58,148 bases of DNA from positions 1-58,148 of the forward strand of contig JAPLWX010000038.1 of the NCBI GenBank assembly GCA_026396415.1, given 5' to 3'. The notes below the pieces were generated by a model. That model did not search any database. It was not told the origin of the DNA and saw only the letters and a program-made list of their open reading frames with translations. A program made the position numbers and the translations under genes. Below, piece by piece: positions 1-7,722 of this stretch; the stretch's first letter is position 1; every line of letters begins with the position of its first letter. This DNA is from Microcaldota archaeon. Its GTDB lineage: Archaea > Micrarchaeota > Micrarchaeia > Anstonellales > Anstonellaceae.

Positions 1-135
1 GAACACGCAAACAAACTGCTGCGGCAGTTTGAGTGGGAATACAACAGGCTGCCGCACAGCAGCCTTAAATACAAAACTCCCCTAGAAGTGTTCAAGGCCA
101 AGCAAGCTGCTGGCTCTATATGTGGTGTCGCTTAA
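1..135 (+). pseudogene. Transposase C-terminal end (integrase core, IS3/IS481-like), cut by window edge
   Basis: The first 44 codons are open from the window edge to a TAA at 133-135 and encode the typical tail of a DDE integrase-core transposase: a tryptophan and YNRLPHSSL, followed by YKTPLEVF. This matches the Y-N-x-x-R-P-H-x-x-L ... T-P-x-E signature of IS3/IS481-type transposases. Only the end is visible, so intactness cannot be judged. The same reading frame stays open after the stop into the DUF3883 fragment, which suggests that the insertion sequence landed inside that gene. No terminal inverted repeat could be recognised with only one end in view. Confidence 0.8.
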
Positions 136-174
136 CACCTAATAAAACGGGTTCCGTTCGTTTCAGGTGGCGCA

Positions 175-606
175 TTGGTGCTACCTGCGAATTATGGAGA
201 TTCATCTGATACATTCTGCGCTGATGAAGTTGCCCGCTCTATTATAGAAAAACTGGCAATGGACGCAATTATGAAGTATGAAATAGAATTGGGGCGAGTG
301 CCAGAAGATGTTTCAAAAAAGAATTATGGCTGGGACATAGAAAGCACAGATCCAAACACCAAAGACCGGTGGCTTATAGAAGTAAAGGGGAGACAGAAAG
401 GCGCGACTACAGTAACAGTGTCTCGCAATGAAATACTTTCAGGCAAAAACCGCCCAGAAAGATACATATTGGCTTTGGTGGAAGTGGATAAGGGCAGCCC
501 ATTAAAACCGATTTATATGGTTAATCCCTTTGAAAAAGAATCAATGCCCGGATTTGCCACTGAGAGCATAAATCTTAATATCTCCAAACTTATTCGTTCA
601 ACGTGA
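175..606 (+). CDS. DUF3883 domain protein, probable C-terminal remnant of a defence helicase
   Basis: The 143 residues match the DUF3883 domain: GRVPEDVSKKNYGWDIES, then WLIEVKGR, then NEILSGKNRPERYILALVEVD. The domain has an Ile-Glu-Val-Lys core like PD-(D/E)xK nuclease folds. In archaea and bacteria it commonly forms the C terminus of large SNF2/DEAD-type helicases in phage-defence loci. The first possible start is a TTG at 175, but the frame is open back to 136, right behind the transposase stop, and GGALVLP before the domain resembles helicase sequence. I infer that the upstream helicase was severed by the insertion sequence. It overlaps the DUF1156 methyltransferase start by 4 nt. A free-standing small DUF3883 protein remains possible. 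Confidence 0.7.
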   Translation: MVLPANYGDSSDTFCADEVARSIIEKLAMDAIMKYEIELGRVPEDVSKKNYGWDIESTDPNTKDRWLIEVKGRQKGATTVTVSRNEILSGKNRPERYILALVEVDKGSPLKPIYMVNPFEKESMPGFATESINLNISKLIRST

Positions 607-3314
607 TGATTATGGGGTACAAAAAGAAACTTATCGAAGTAGCTCTTCCGCTTGAAATCATAAATTCATACTCTAAAAGAAAAGGTTTCCATACGGGAAT
701 ACATACTTATTGGGCCAGACGCCCAATCGGAATCTGCAAGGCAGTCATTCTTGCATCATTGCTAGACGACCCATCGAATTCTCTGCCTGAAAAAGAGGCA
801 AATAAAGAAAGAAAAAGATTGTTTGGATTGATTGAACGCGTAGTAAAAGAAGATGTCCTGAATACAAATACGCTGAATAACGTTCGCACAGAGATGTTGA
901 AAAGCTGTGGGCGAGATCTTCCAGCAATAGTGGACCCGTTTTGTGGTGGCGGGTCAATACCATTAAGTGCGCAACTTCTTGGTTTGGATGGGTATGGTTC
1001 AGATTTAAATCCGATTGCTGTGTTGATAAATAAGGCGATATTAGAGATACCTCATCGTTTTGAAGGCAAACCACCTGTGAATCCTAGGGTTAAGGGTTTA
1101 GAACAGATAACGGGCAATCCACTTATTTTGGACTTGGAATACTATGGCAAGAAGCTTCTAGAGCTTACAACGGCTAAATGCCAAGATCTATATGAAAAAA
1201 CACCGAATGGCGAAGATATAGATATTTTCATATGGTGTCGAACAATAAAATGTTCAAATCCCATATGTGGCGTAGAAGTTCCTTTGGTTACACAATTTCT
1301 ATTATCTGAAAAAAATCAGATTTACGCAAAGCCAGTATACTCCGGTAAATCTCTTTCCTTTGAAATCGTTAATCATGAGATTCAACCAACAAAAACAGGG
1401 CGCGGTTCAAATTTCAAATGCTATAAATGTTCACAGCTTCTACCCGGAGATTATGTAAAAGTTGAAGGTGTAGCAAAACGTATGAGATATGCACTCGTGG
1501 CCGGCATGGTAAGAAAGAAAGGAAAAAAGATATACCGTGCATTAAATTCATTGAATCTGCCCATTGTGCAATTTAAGGATTTGGATGTTGAGTTGCCAGA
1601 CGATCCAAGAAATATATGGACAAAAAAATATGGGCTCACTATGGTTTCTGACTTATTTACCAAACGCCAATTGTATGTCCTTAAAACTCTAAATACTCAA
1701 CTCTCAGAAGTTGTGAAAATAGCTGAAAAAGACGCATCTGCGGTTAAGTCGTATTCAGATATACGTGATTATGAATCTGGTGGCGATGGCGCCAAAGCAT
1801 ATGGGCAGGCGTTGGCTATATATCTGAGTACAATAATTGCTGATTTTGCTGAACATGATAATGCACAATGCCGTTGGAGATCTGGGACAGAAATGAATGA
1901 AGAAATGTTCTCTCGCCAAGTAATTCAGATGCATTGGGACTTTGCAGAAGTAAATCCATTCGTTAATGATAATTTTGCCTTTATAAACAAGCGCATAAAG
2001 GCGCTTTCCCAGCTTCCAATGGGAGTTTCGGGCGGTGCAAAACAACTTGATGCTTCTGCAACGTTCTATCCTCTTGGAAAAAAAGCTATAGTTTCTACAG
2101 ACCCACCATATTATGACAATATTATGTATGCCAACCTTTCCGATTTTTTCTATCCAATACATAGGAACAATTTGAAATTAGTGTTTCCAAGTCTTTTCTC
2201 CACGATGTCCACTCCAAAAGACGAAGAAATTGTTTCAAATCCTTATCAATTTGATGGAGATAAAGACAAAGCAAAGGATCATTTCAAAGATGGGATGACA
2301 AGAGCATTCGAGATAATACGTAATAATCATGATTCAAGATACCCATTGACGATTTACTATGCATACAAACAAAGTGAAAATGAAGAAGGAAAAGACGATT
2401 CCACAAGCTCGACTGGGTGGGAAACCATGCTTGAAAGCTTAATCGAAAATAGATTTAACATAGTTGGAACATTGCCATTTAGGACGGAACAAGCAAGTCG
2501 TCTTAACGCATTAACTACGAATACATTGGCGGCATCTATAGTGATTGTATGCCGCCCAAGAGATGAAAAGGCTCCACTTGCCACACGGAGAGAGCTCCTT
2601 CAACAACTTAAAACTGAATTGCCAAAAGCAGTCAAAGCGCTTCAGGATTCAGGAATCGCGCCAGTGGACATGGCACAAGCAGCTATAGGTCCCGGGATTT
2701 CAGTTTTCTCGCGTTATTCCAAGGTGTTGGAAGCTGAAGGCAGTCAGATGAGCGTCAAAACAGCACTCCAACTGATAAACAAGGAGCTAGATGAGTTTCT
2801 CACCCATCAGGAAGCAGATATGGATAACGAAACTCGATTCTGTATTGCTTGGTTCGAACAGCACCAGTGGGACATAAGTCCATTTGGGGATGCTAATACA
2901 CTTGCTAATGCCAAAGGTACTGCATCCAACGCTCTAGAAGAAGCAGGTCTATTCAAGGCTAAAACAGGCAAATGCTATCTAGTTAAGATAGATGATTTAC
3001 AAAAATTGGATTTTGAAAAGAAAATAACCGTATGGGGGGCGACCCATCAACTCATAAAATTACTAGATTCTGAAGGTGAAACAGCTACAGCAAGTGCACT
3101 AAGACGATTGGGAGGAGTAGCAGATTCAGTAAAGGAGCTTGCATACCGATTGTATTCGATTTGTGAACGCAAGGGCTGGGCAGAAGACGCACAAAAATAT
3201 AACACATTGATTTCTTCTTGGGACACTATGGGGGACTTGGCTGTGAGAGACGCTAAGCGCATTACATCTGCCAAGGATAAATCCCAACGCAAGATTACAG
3301 AGGAGGATTGGTAA
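603..3314 (+). CDS. DUF1156 domain DNA methyltransferase (predicted adenine-specific, anti-phage type)
   Basis: This 903-residue protein begins with the DUF1156 hallmark (IEVALPLEIINSYS, then HTYWARRP) and carries methyltransferase motifs: DPFCGGGSIPL near residue 111 (SAM binding) and STDPPYYDN near residue 498 (catalytic DPPY). Cysteine pairs around residues 215-285 suggest a zinc-binding insert. Family knowledge: DUF1156 methyltransferases pair with DUF499 ATPases and helicases in defence islands that recall DISARM/BREX-type modification systems. The start is GTG 603 or ATG 606/612, overlapping the upstream gene. The DUF499 gene follows after 1 nt, so this is an operon. Base composition is clearly more AT-rich than the chromosomal genes further right, which fits horizontal acquisition. 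Confidence 0.88.
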   Translation: MMIMGYKKKLIEVALPLEIINSYSKRKGFHTGIHTYWARRPIGICKAVILASLLDDPSNSLPEKEANKERKRLFGLIERVVKEDVLNTNTLNNVRTEMLKSCGRDLPAIVDPFCGGGSIPLSAQLLGLDGYGSDLNPIAVLINKAILEIPHRFEGKPPVNPRVKGLEQITGNPLILDLEYYGKKLLELTTAKCQDLYEKTPNGEDIDIFIWCRTIKCSNPICGVEVPLVTQFLLSEKNQIYAKPVYSGKSLSFEIVNHEIQPTKTGRGSNFKCYKCSQLLPGDYVKVEGVAKRMRYALVAGMVRKKGKKIYRALNSLNLPIVQFKDLDVELPDDPRNIWTKKYGLTMVSDLFTKRQLYVLKTLNTQLSEVVKIAEKDASAVKSYSDIRDYESGGDGAKAYGQALAIYLSTIIADFAEHDNAQCRWRSGTEMNEEMFSRQVIQMHWDFAEVNPFVNDNFAFINKRIKALSQLPMGVSGGAKQLDASATFYPLGKKAIVSTDPPYYDNIMYANLSDFFYPIHRNNLKLVFPSLFSTMSTPKDEEIVSNPYQFDGDKDKAKDHFKDGMTRAFEIIRNNHDSRYPLTIYYAYKQSENEEGKDDSTSSTGWETMLESLIENRFNIVGTLPFRTEQASRLNALTTNTLAASIVIVCRPRDEKAPLATRRELLQQLKTELPKAVKALQDSGIAPVDMAQAAIGPGISVFSRYSKVLEAEGSQMSVKTALQLINKELDEFLTHQEADMDNETRFCIAWFEQHQWDISPFGDANTLANAKGTASNALEEAGLFKAKTGKCYLVKIDDLQKLDFEKKITVWGATHQLIKLLDSEGETATASALRRLGGVADSVKELAYRLYSICERKGWAEDAQKYNTLISSWDTMGDLAVRDAKRITSAKDKSQRKITEEDW

Positions 3315-3315
3315 T

Positions 3316-6051
3316 ATGCTCAAAACATGGAGAGAAAATATTGTTCCGCACAAAGACGTAGCCAGTGGGCATTACCAACAGGCCGAGTTTGCCGCAGATT
3401 TAGCAGAAGTTTTGAAAGGCACCGCTGGACCAGAATATCAGGATGCGATAGAGTTCTTCAATCGCACATATCTTACTGAGGGCATGAAAATGCTTCTCAT
3501 TTCCGCTTTACGCAGAACCGAAGGTATAAACGGAGAACCAGTCGTTCAACTTAAAACAGCGTTCGGAGGGGGCAAAACTCATACGTTGTTAGCGTTATAT
3601 CATATGTTTCGTGATCCACGTTCCGCCAAGCATGAAATGGTTAAGAAAGTTATGTCTCTAGCAAAGGTCAAATCTATCAAGAAAGTCAACGTTGCAGTTC
3701 TCGTTGGGACTGACATCGATCCAGTAAAACCGTATACGGTCCCTGGCTCCAAGATTAAAATAAACACATTATGGGGGAATATGGCATACCAGCTGGGTGG
3801 TGAGAAGGCTTTCGAGCAGGTCGCAGACGCGGATAAAAAGGGTGTTTCGCCAGGTGCAGCTACATTAGTTAAAATATTCAATGATACTGGCCCATGCGTC
3901 ATAATTTTCGATGAATTGATAGCGTATACACGTAATATCTACAACAAAAATGATTTACCGTGTGGTTCTTTCGATTCGATTTTGTCATTCATGCAACATC
4001 TTACTGAAGCTGTAAAAAGAAGCAAAAATTGCATGGTAATCGCATCCATACCTGAATCTGAAGTGGAAATTGGAGCACAGAACGGCAAAGAGGCATTGGT
4101 GAGAATAGAGAAAACGTTTGGTAGACTTGAAGCTATATGGAAGCCAGTAAATGCAGATGAAGGATTCGAGATAGTTAGGCGAAGACTTTTCGAGCCAGTA
4201 AAAGACGAGAATATTCGCGATGAGGTCTGCCGGGCATTCAGCGATATGTATTCTAAATGCCAGAATGATTTTCCAGTAGGTTGCAAAGAAACGGATTATT
4301 TAAACCGGATGCGGGAGTCATATCCAATTCACCCAGAAGTTTTCGATAGGCTATATTCTGACTGGTCTACGTTAGAAAAATTCCAAAGGACTAGAGGCGT
4401 TCTTAGGTTAATGGCAGCAATCATACACGAATTATGGATAAAGAACGATTCTTCGCTCCTTATTATGCCCGGGAATTTACCAATGGACTCTCAACCAGTC
4501 CGCAATGAGATGACAAAATATTTGGGAGACCAGTGGAACAGTATTGTTGATTCGGATGTAGATGGAGGGCGGTCTGAACCAAAAATGATTGATTCGTCAA
4601 ACGTCCGCTACGGAGCCATATCTGCCGCACGCAGAGTTTCAAGAACAATTTTCCTTGGGAGTGCCCCATCATCTAGAGAACAGCGAAACAGAGGAATTGA
4701 AAGTGTGCGTATAATGCTTGGTGCCGTACAACCAGGTGAAAGTGTTTCGATATTCAGAGATGCACTTTCTGCTCTTTCTAATAAACTTACATATTTGTAC
4801 GATTCGGGGGATCGCTTTTGGTACGATTCGCATCCAAATATCAAAAAGACAGTAGAGGATAGATCAGCCCGCTTAACTGAAGAGGATGCTTATTCAGAAA
4901 TAAAACGGCGGATGCAAACTTCAAGAGAACATGGAGACTTTGCAGGTGTACATATCTGCCCAGAAAGCGCAGATGTCGGCGATGAAGATGAAGTCCGCCT
5001 TGTTGTTTTGGCACCAGAACATTCCTATAAAAAAGGCACTGCTTTGTCTGAAGCACTTACATCTGTGCGCCAAATATTGGAGAATCGTGGCAATTCCCCT
5101 AGGCTTTACAAAAACATGCTGTTATTTCTCGCTTCAGACACTGATTCGCTTTCAAACATTGAATGGGATGCGCGTTCATATATCTCATGGAAATCGATAT
5201 TGGACGAACGTGAATCACTTAATTTAGATGCGCATCAAATTAGGCAAGCCAATTCGAGTGTCGGTTCCTTAGATTCAGCCCTAAATCAAAAAATACATGA
5301 TGCATACTGCTGGCTTTTGGTTCCAAATCAAACTGGGACAAATCCGATAGAATTTACGCCAGTCAGAATTTCAAAGGGCGAGGGAGGATTTGTTTCAAGA
5401 GCCTCAAAAACTGTAAAACTGGAAGAAATTCTGATCACTCGATGGACGCCCGCAATTTTACAAAACGAGCTTGATAAGCATCTTTGGAAAGATAACCCCC
5501 ACATTGGAACTAAATTGTTGTGGGAATATTTCGCCTCAAACGTTTATCTCCCCAGATTGAAAAACAAGGATGTTTTGTTGGCATGCATAAATGAAGCAGT
5601 GCAATCGCGTGATTTTTTTGGTTATGCGATGGAATGTGACCAAAACGGCAAGTATTTGGGATTCAAATTCGGAGCGGCATTCCCTAACGCATCAATAGAT
5701 GCGCAAAGTGTGTTGATTAAGCATGATATTGCTACGTCTGTTGAAGTGACGCTGAAGCCCCTTGAACCACCCGTTATCGGACCTAACGTTTCTCAACCTC
5801 CAGAAATCGATCCAAAAGGACCAAAAACCACGCGCTTCTATGGTTCTATCGATGCAAATCCCATACGTCTTTTGGAAGGTATAGATAAACTTGATTCAGA
5901 AATAATCCAACATCTAATCAAAAACAATGCTGAAATCGAGATTACTATTGAGATAAATGCACACCTAAATCAAGGCATATCAGACCAACTTAAACGCATA
6001 TTGATGGAGAATACTAAGACACTCAATTTCAAGACTAGGAATTTAGAATAA
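3316..6051 (+). CDS. DUF499 domain ATPase, defence-associated
   Basis: This 911-residue P-loop ATPase has Walker A FGGGKTH near residues 83-90, and CVIIFDELIAY near residue 195 serves as Walker B. The N terminus (WRENIVPHKDVASGHYQQAEFAADL) is typical of DUF499 proteins. In known loci DUF499 sits next to DUF1156 methyltransferases; its exact biochemical role is unsettled, and DNA translocation or sensing is inferred. It is the last gene of the three-gene operon. The acidic, proline-bearing linker and C-terminal domain (about residues 800-911) are unassigned. No nuclease of the locus survives in the window, so the system may be incomplete on the left. Confidence 0.85.
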   Translation: MLKTWRENIVPHKDVASGHYQQAEFAADLAEVLKGTAGPEYQDAIEFFNRTYLTEGMKMLLISALRRTEGINGEPVVQLKTAFGGGKTHTLLALYHMFRDPRSAKHEMVKKVMSLAKVKSIKKVNVAVLVGTDIDPVKPYTVPGSKIKINTLWGNMAYQLGGEKAFEQVADADKKGVSPGAATLVKIFNDTGPCVIIFDELIAYTRNIYNKNDLPCGSFDSILSFMQHLTEAVKRSKNCMVIASIPESEVEIGAQNGKEALVRIEKTFGRLEAIWKPVNADEGFEIVRRRLFEPVKDENIRDEVCRAFSDMYSKCQNDFPVGCKETDYLNRMRESYPIHPEVFDRLYSDWSTLEKFQRTRGVLRLMAAIIHELWIKNDSSLLIMPGNLPMDSQPVRNEMTKYLGDQWNSIVDSDVDGGRSEPKMIDSSNVRYGAISAARRVSRTIFLGSAPSSREQRNRGIESVRIMLGAVQPGESVSIFRDALSALSNKLTYLYDSGDRFWYDSHPNIKKTVEDRSARLTEEDAYSEIKRRMQTSREHGDFAGVHICPESADVGDEDEVRLVVLAPEHSYKKGTALSEALTSVRQILENRGNSPRLYKNMLLFLASDTDSLSNIEWDARSYISWKSILDERESLNLDAHQIRQANSSVGSLDSALNQKIHDAYCWLLVPNQTGTNPIEFTPVRISKGEGGFVSRASKTVKLEEILITRWTPAILQNELDKHLWKDNPHIGTKLLWEYFASNVYLPRLKNKDVLLACINEAVQSRDFFGYAMECDQNGKYLGFKFGAAFPNASIDAQSVLIKHDIATSVEVTLKPLEPPVIGPNVSQPPEIDPKGPKTTRFYGSIDANPIRLLEGIDKLDSEIIQHLIKNNAEIEITIEINAHLNQGISDQLKRILMENTKTLNFKTRNLE

Positions 6052-6266
6052 AATGAAACTGTGGCGGAAAATGCGGATCGAGCCGCCTTTCCTAGATATT
6101 CCCTATAGTCGTCTCTCTACTAAGCATACTTATTCGCTTAAAGAATTTTAAAATATCAAAGTAATAGATACACCTCATTTCCGCAGCAATCACTTCGTAG
6201 ACCCACCGGCATCCTACCCTAGGAACAGTTATATGCACGTTTCCCTGCTTGTTTGGGGGTGGGATT
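6052..6266 (+). promoter_or_regulatory. Intergenic region with promoter of the Cdc6 gene of element A
   Basis: This 215-bp gene-free stretch separates the defence operon from element A. A TATA-like AGTTATATG lies around 6227-6235. A strong purine-rich ribosome-binding sequence (GGGGGTGGG, 6255-6263) sits just before GTG 6267 and decides that start over TTG 6249. I saw no inverted repeat or attachment-site copy here. Confidence 0.45.
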
Positions 6267-7397
6267 GTGCGCGAGCTGTTCGAAGACAGGCATGGCGTCG
6301 AAAGCGCGTTAATACTCAAGGAATATGCGCTCACGCCTGCATACTACTCAACGGATGTCCTCCACCGCGAGGCCGAGCTGAAGGAAATCGCGGAAGCAGT
6401 CAAGCCGCTTCTTTATGGCAGGCAGCCTGAGAATCTCTTCATCCATGGCGACTCAGGCACCGGCAAGACAACCTGCGCTAAATACGTGTCAAGGAAGCTT
6501 GAGGAGCAGTCGGGCAACGTAAAGCCGGTTTACATCAACTGCTGGCAGTCCCTGACGCGCATGTCAGCCTACTCCAAGATTGCCCTGGCAATCGAAACCA
6601 TGCTTCCAAGGCGCGGCTGGGCGATTGATGAAGGTCTTGACCGGATAACGGAGGCGATGGAGAAGGAAAACGTGAGGGTGCTTATGGTGCTTGATGAGCT
6701 AGATGGCCTGTTTTTCCAGCACCAGGAGTGGCTTTTGTACGACCTTACCCGCATCAACAGCGAAAAGCCGCTGTTTTGCGTGATTGCCATTTCAAAGGAT
6801 AAGAATCTCCTGGCGAACAAGGACATTCGGATAAAGAGCTCGGTCAGGCTCAAAGACCTCGAATTCAAGCATTATAACGCGGCGCAGATAGCGGACATTT
6901 TGGAGGAGAGGGCGAAAATCAGCCTGAGGGATGGCAGCTACAATCGGAATGTCCTGGATGCCTGCGCTGCAAGGGCGTTTGCCCGCGAAAGCAATGCGCG
7001 ACTGGGCTTCGAATTCCTCTGGAGAGCCGCGAAGATTGCGGAAAGGGGCAACCGCAGCAAGATAACCTTGGAAGATGTCAAGGCTTCTGCTGAAAGGACA
7101 CTGTACGATGAAAAGGCACCCAAGCGCGTGGAGGATCTGGGCTTTGAGTTCATGAACGCGAGCCTGACCGATGAGGAGAGGCTCATACTCAGCATACTCA
7201 AAAATGGTGAAAAGACCTCCTCGCAGCTTTATGCCGCGTTTTGCAGGAAGATGACGCGCAGCAGCCGCTCGATTCGGAACTACCTGAGCAGGCTCGAGAT
7301 AAAACAGCTGGTCAGGATTGAAACCGTGCCGGACAACGGCTCAGGGTTTTCAACAAGGAAGATAAGGCTGAATATTGGGACTGGAAATGAAACATGA
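6267..7397 (+). CDS. cdc6: Orc1/Cdc6-family AAA+ replication initiator (element A)
   Basis: This roughly 376-residue AAA+ ATPase has HREAELKEI, Walker A GDSGTGKTT (about residues 60-70) and Walker B VLMVLDELDGLFF (about residue 138), followed by an ATPase lid and a C-terminal winged helix (residues about 300-370; SSRSIRNYLSRLE). The order is that of archaeal Orc1/Cdc6, which recognises origins and loads MCM. It is co-oriented with the histone-fold gene 3 nt downstream and lies beside an iteron cluster at 7613-7722. A diverged homologue occupies the equivalent place in element B (55669-56745), sharing the NCWQ.S.RM.IYS region after Walker A. I infer replication of the element rather than of the chromosome. 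Confidence 0.88.
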   Translation: MRELFEDRHGVESALILKEYALTPAYYSTDVLHREAELKEIAEAVKPLLYGRQPENLFIHGDSGTGKTTCAKYVSRKLEEQSGNVKPVYINCWQSLTRMSAYSKIALAIETMLPRRGWAIDEGLDRITEAMEKENVRVLMVLDELDGLFFQHQEWLLYDLTRINSEKPLFCVIAISKDKNLLANKDIRIKSSVRLKDLEFKHYNAAQIADILEERAKISLRDGSYNRNVLDACAARAFARESNARLGFEFLWRAAKIAERGNRSKITLEDVKASAERTLYDEKAPKRVEDLGFEFMNASLTDEERLILSILKNGEKTSSQLYAAFCRKMTRSSRSIRNYLSRLEIKQLVRIETVPDNGSGFSTRKIRLNIGTGNET

Positions 7398-7400
7398 TTT

Positions 7401-7595
7401 GTGAATTTAGCGCGGGGTGTGAACGTGGATTTTGCAATAAAAAACAGTGTAAAGATGTTCCTGAAAGGGCATAAGAAAAGGATGGCGAATGGCGTATGCG
7501 AAGCGCTGGACGCGGATATTGAAGCGACGCTGAGGAAGGCGTGCAAGCGGGCTGAAACGAACGGAAGATCAACCGTCATGCCGCTGGACCTGTGA
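7401..7595 (+). CDS. Small histone-fold protein (DUF1931-type archaeal histone)
   Basis: The gene encodes up to 64 residues starting at GTG 7401; GTG 7419 or 7425 are alternative starts. The sequence IKNSVKMFLKGHKKRM...ALDADIEATLRKACKRAETNGR-STVMPLDL matches the single histone-fold pattern of DUF1931-like proteins, where the last helix begins after NGRxTVMPxDL. Such proteins bind DNA as dimers. It is translated with the element's Cdc6 (3-nt gap), so a role at the nearby iterons, in origin architecture or in packaging of element DNA is plausible but inferred. Element B has no equivalent. Confidence 0.75.
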   Translation: MNLARGVNVDFAIKNSVKMFLKGHKKRMANGVCEALDADIEATLRKACKRAETNGRSTVMPLDL

Positions 7596-7612
7596 CGATG
7601 CTCCGTTTCATT

Positions 7613-7722
7613 GCGCTTACTTTCGCGCTTAATGTTCCCTGCTAGCTTCCGAAACTTGACAGTCGGTGAAGACTGCGCTTAATATGCGCTTAAAACGACG
7701 TTCTGGCTGCCAATTGCGCTTA
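7613..7722. repeat. Iteron-like array, five GCGCTTA repeats (candidate origin of element A)
   Basis: Five direct copies of GCGCTTA begin at 7613, 7625, 7675, 7686 and 7716, the last overlapping the VirB4 stop codon. Spacings are 12, 50, 11 and 30 bp, so two pairs lie one helical turn apart. They fill the gap between the convergent histone and VirB4 genes, next to Cdc6. The position fits an initiator-binding site. Element B has a different iteron in the same place. Confidence 0.6.

Noticed and set aside
6052-6266. A copy of the tRNA-Gly 3' end marking the left attachment site of element A
   Set aside because: Neither GCGACCGCCGGG nor TTCAAATCCCGG is found in this gap, so the left end remains undefined.
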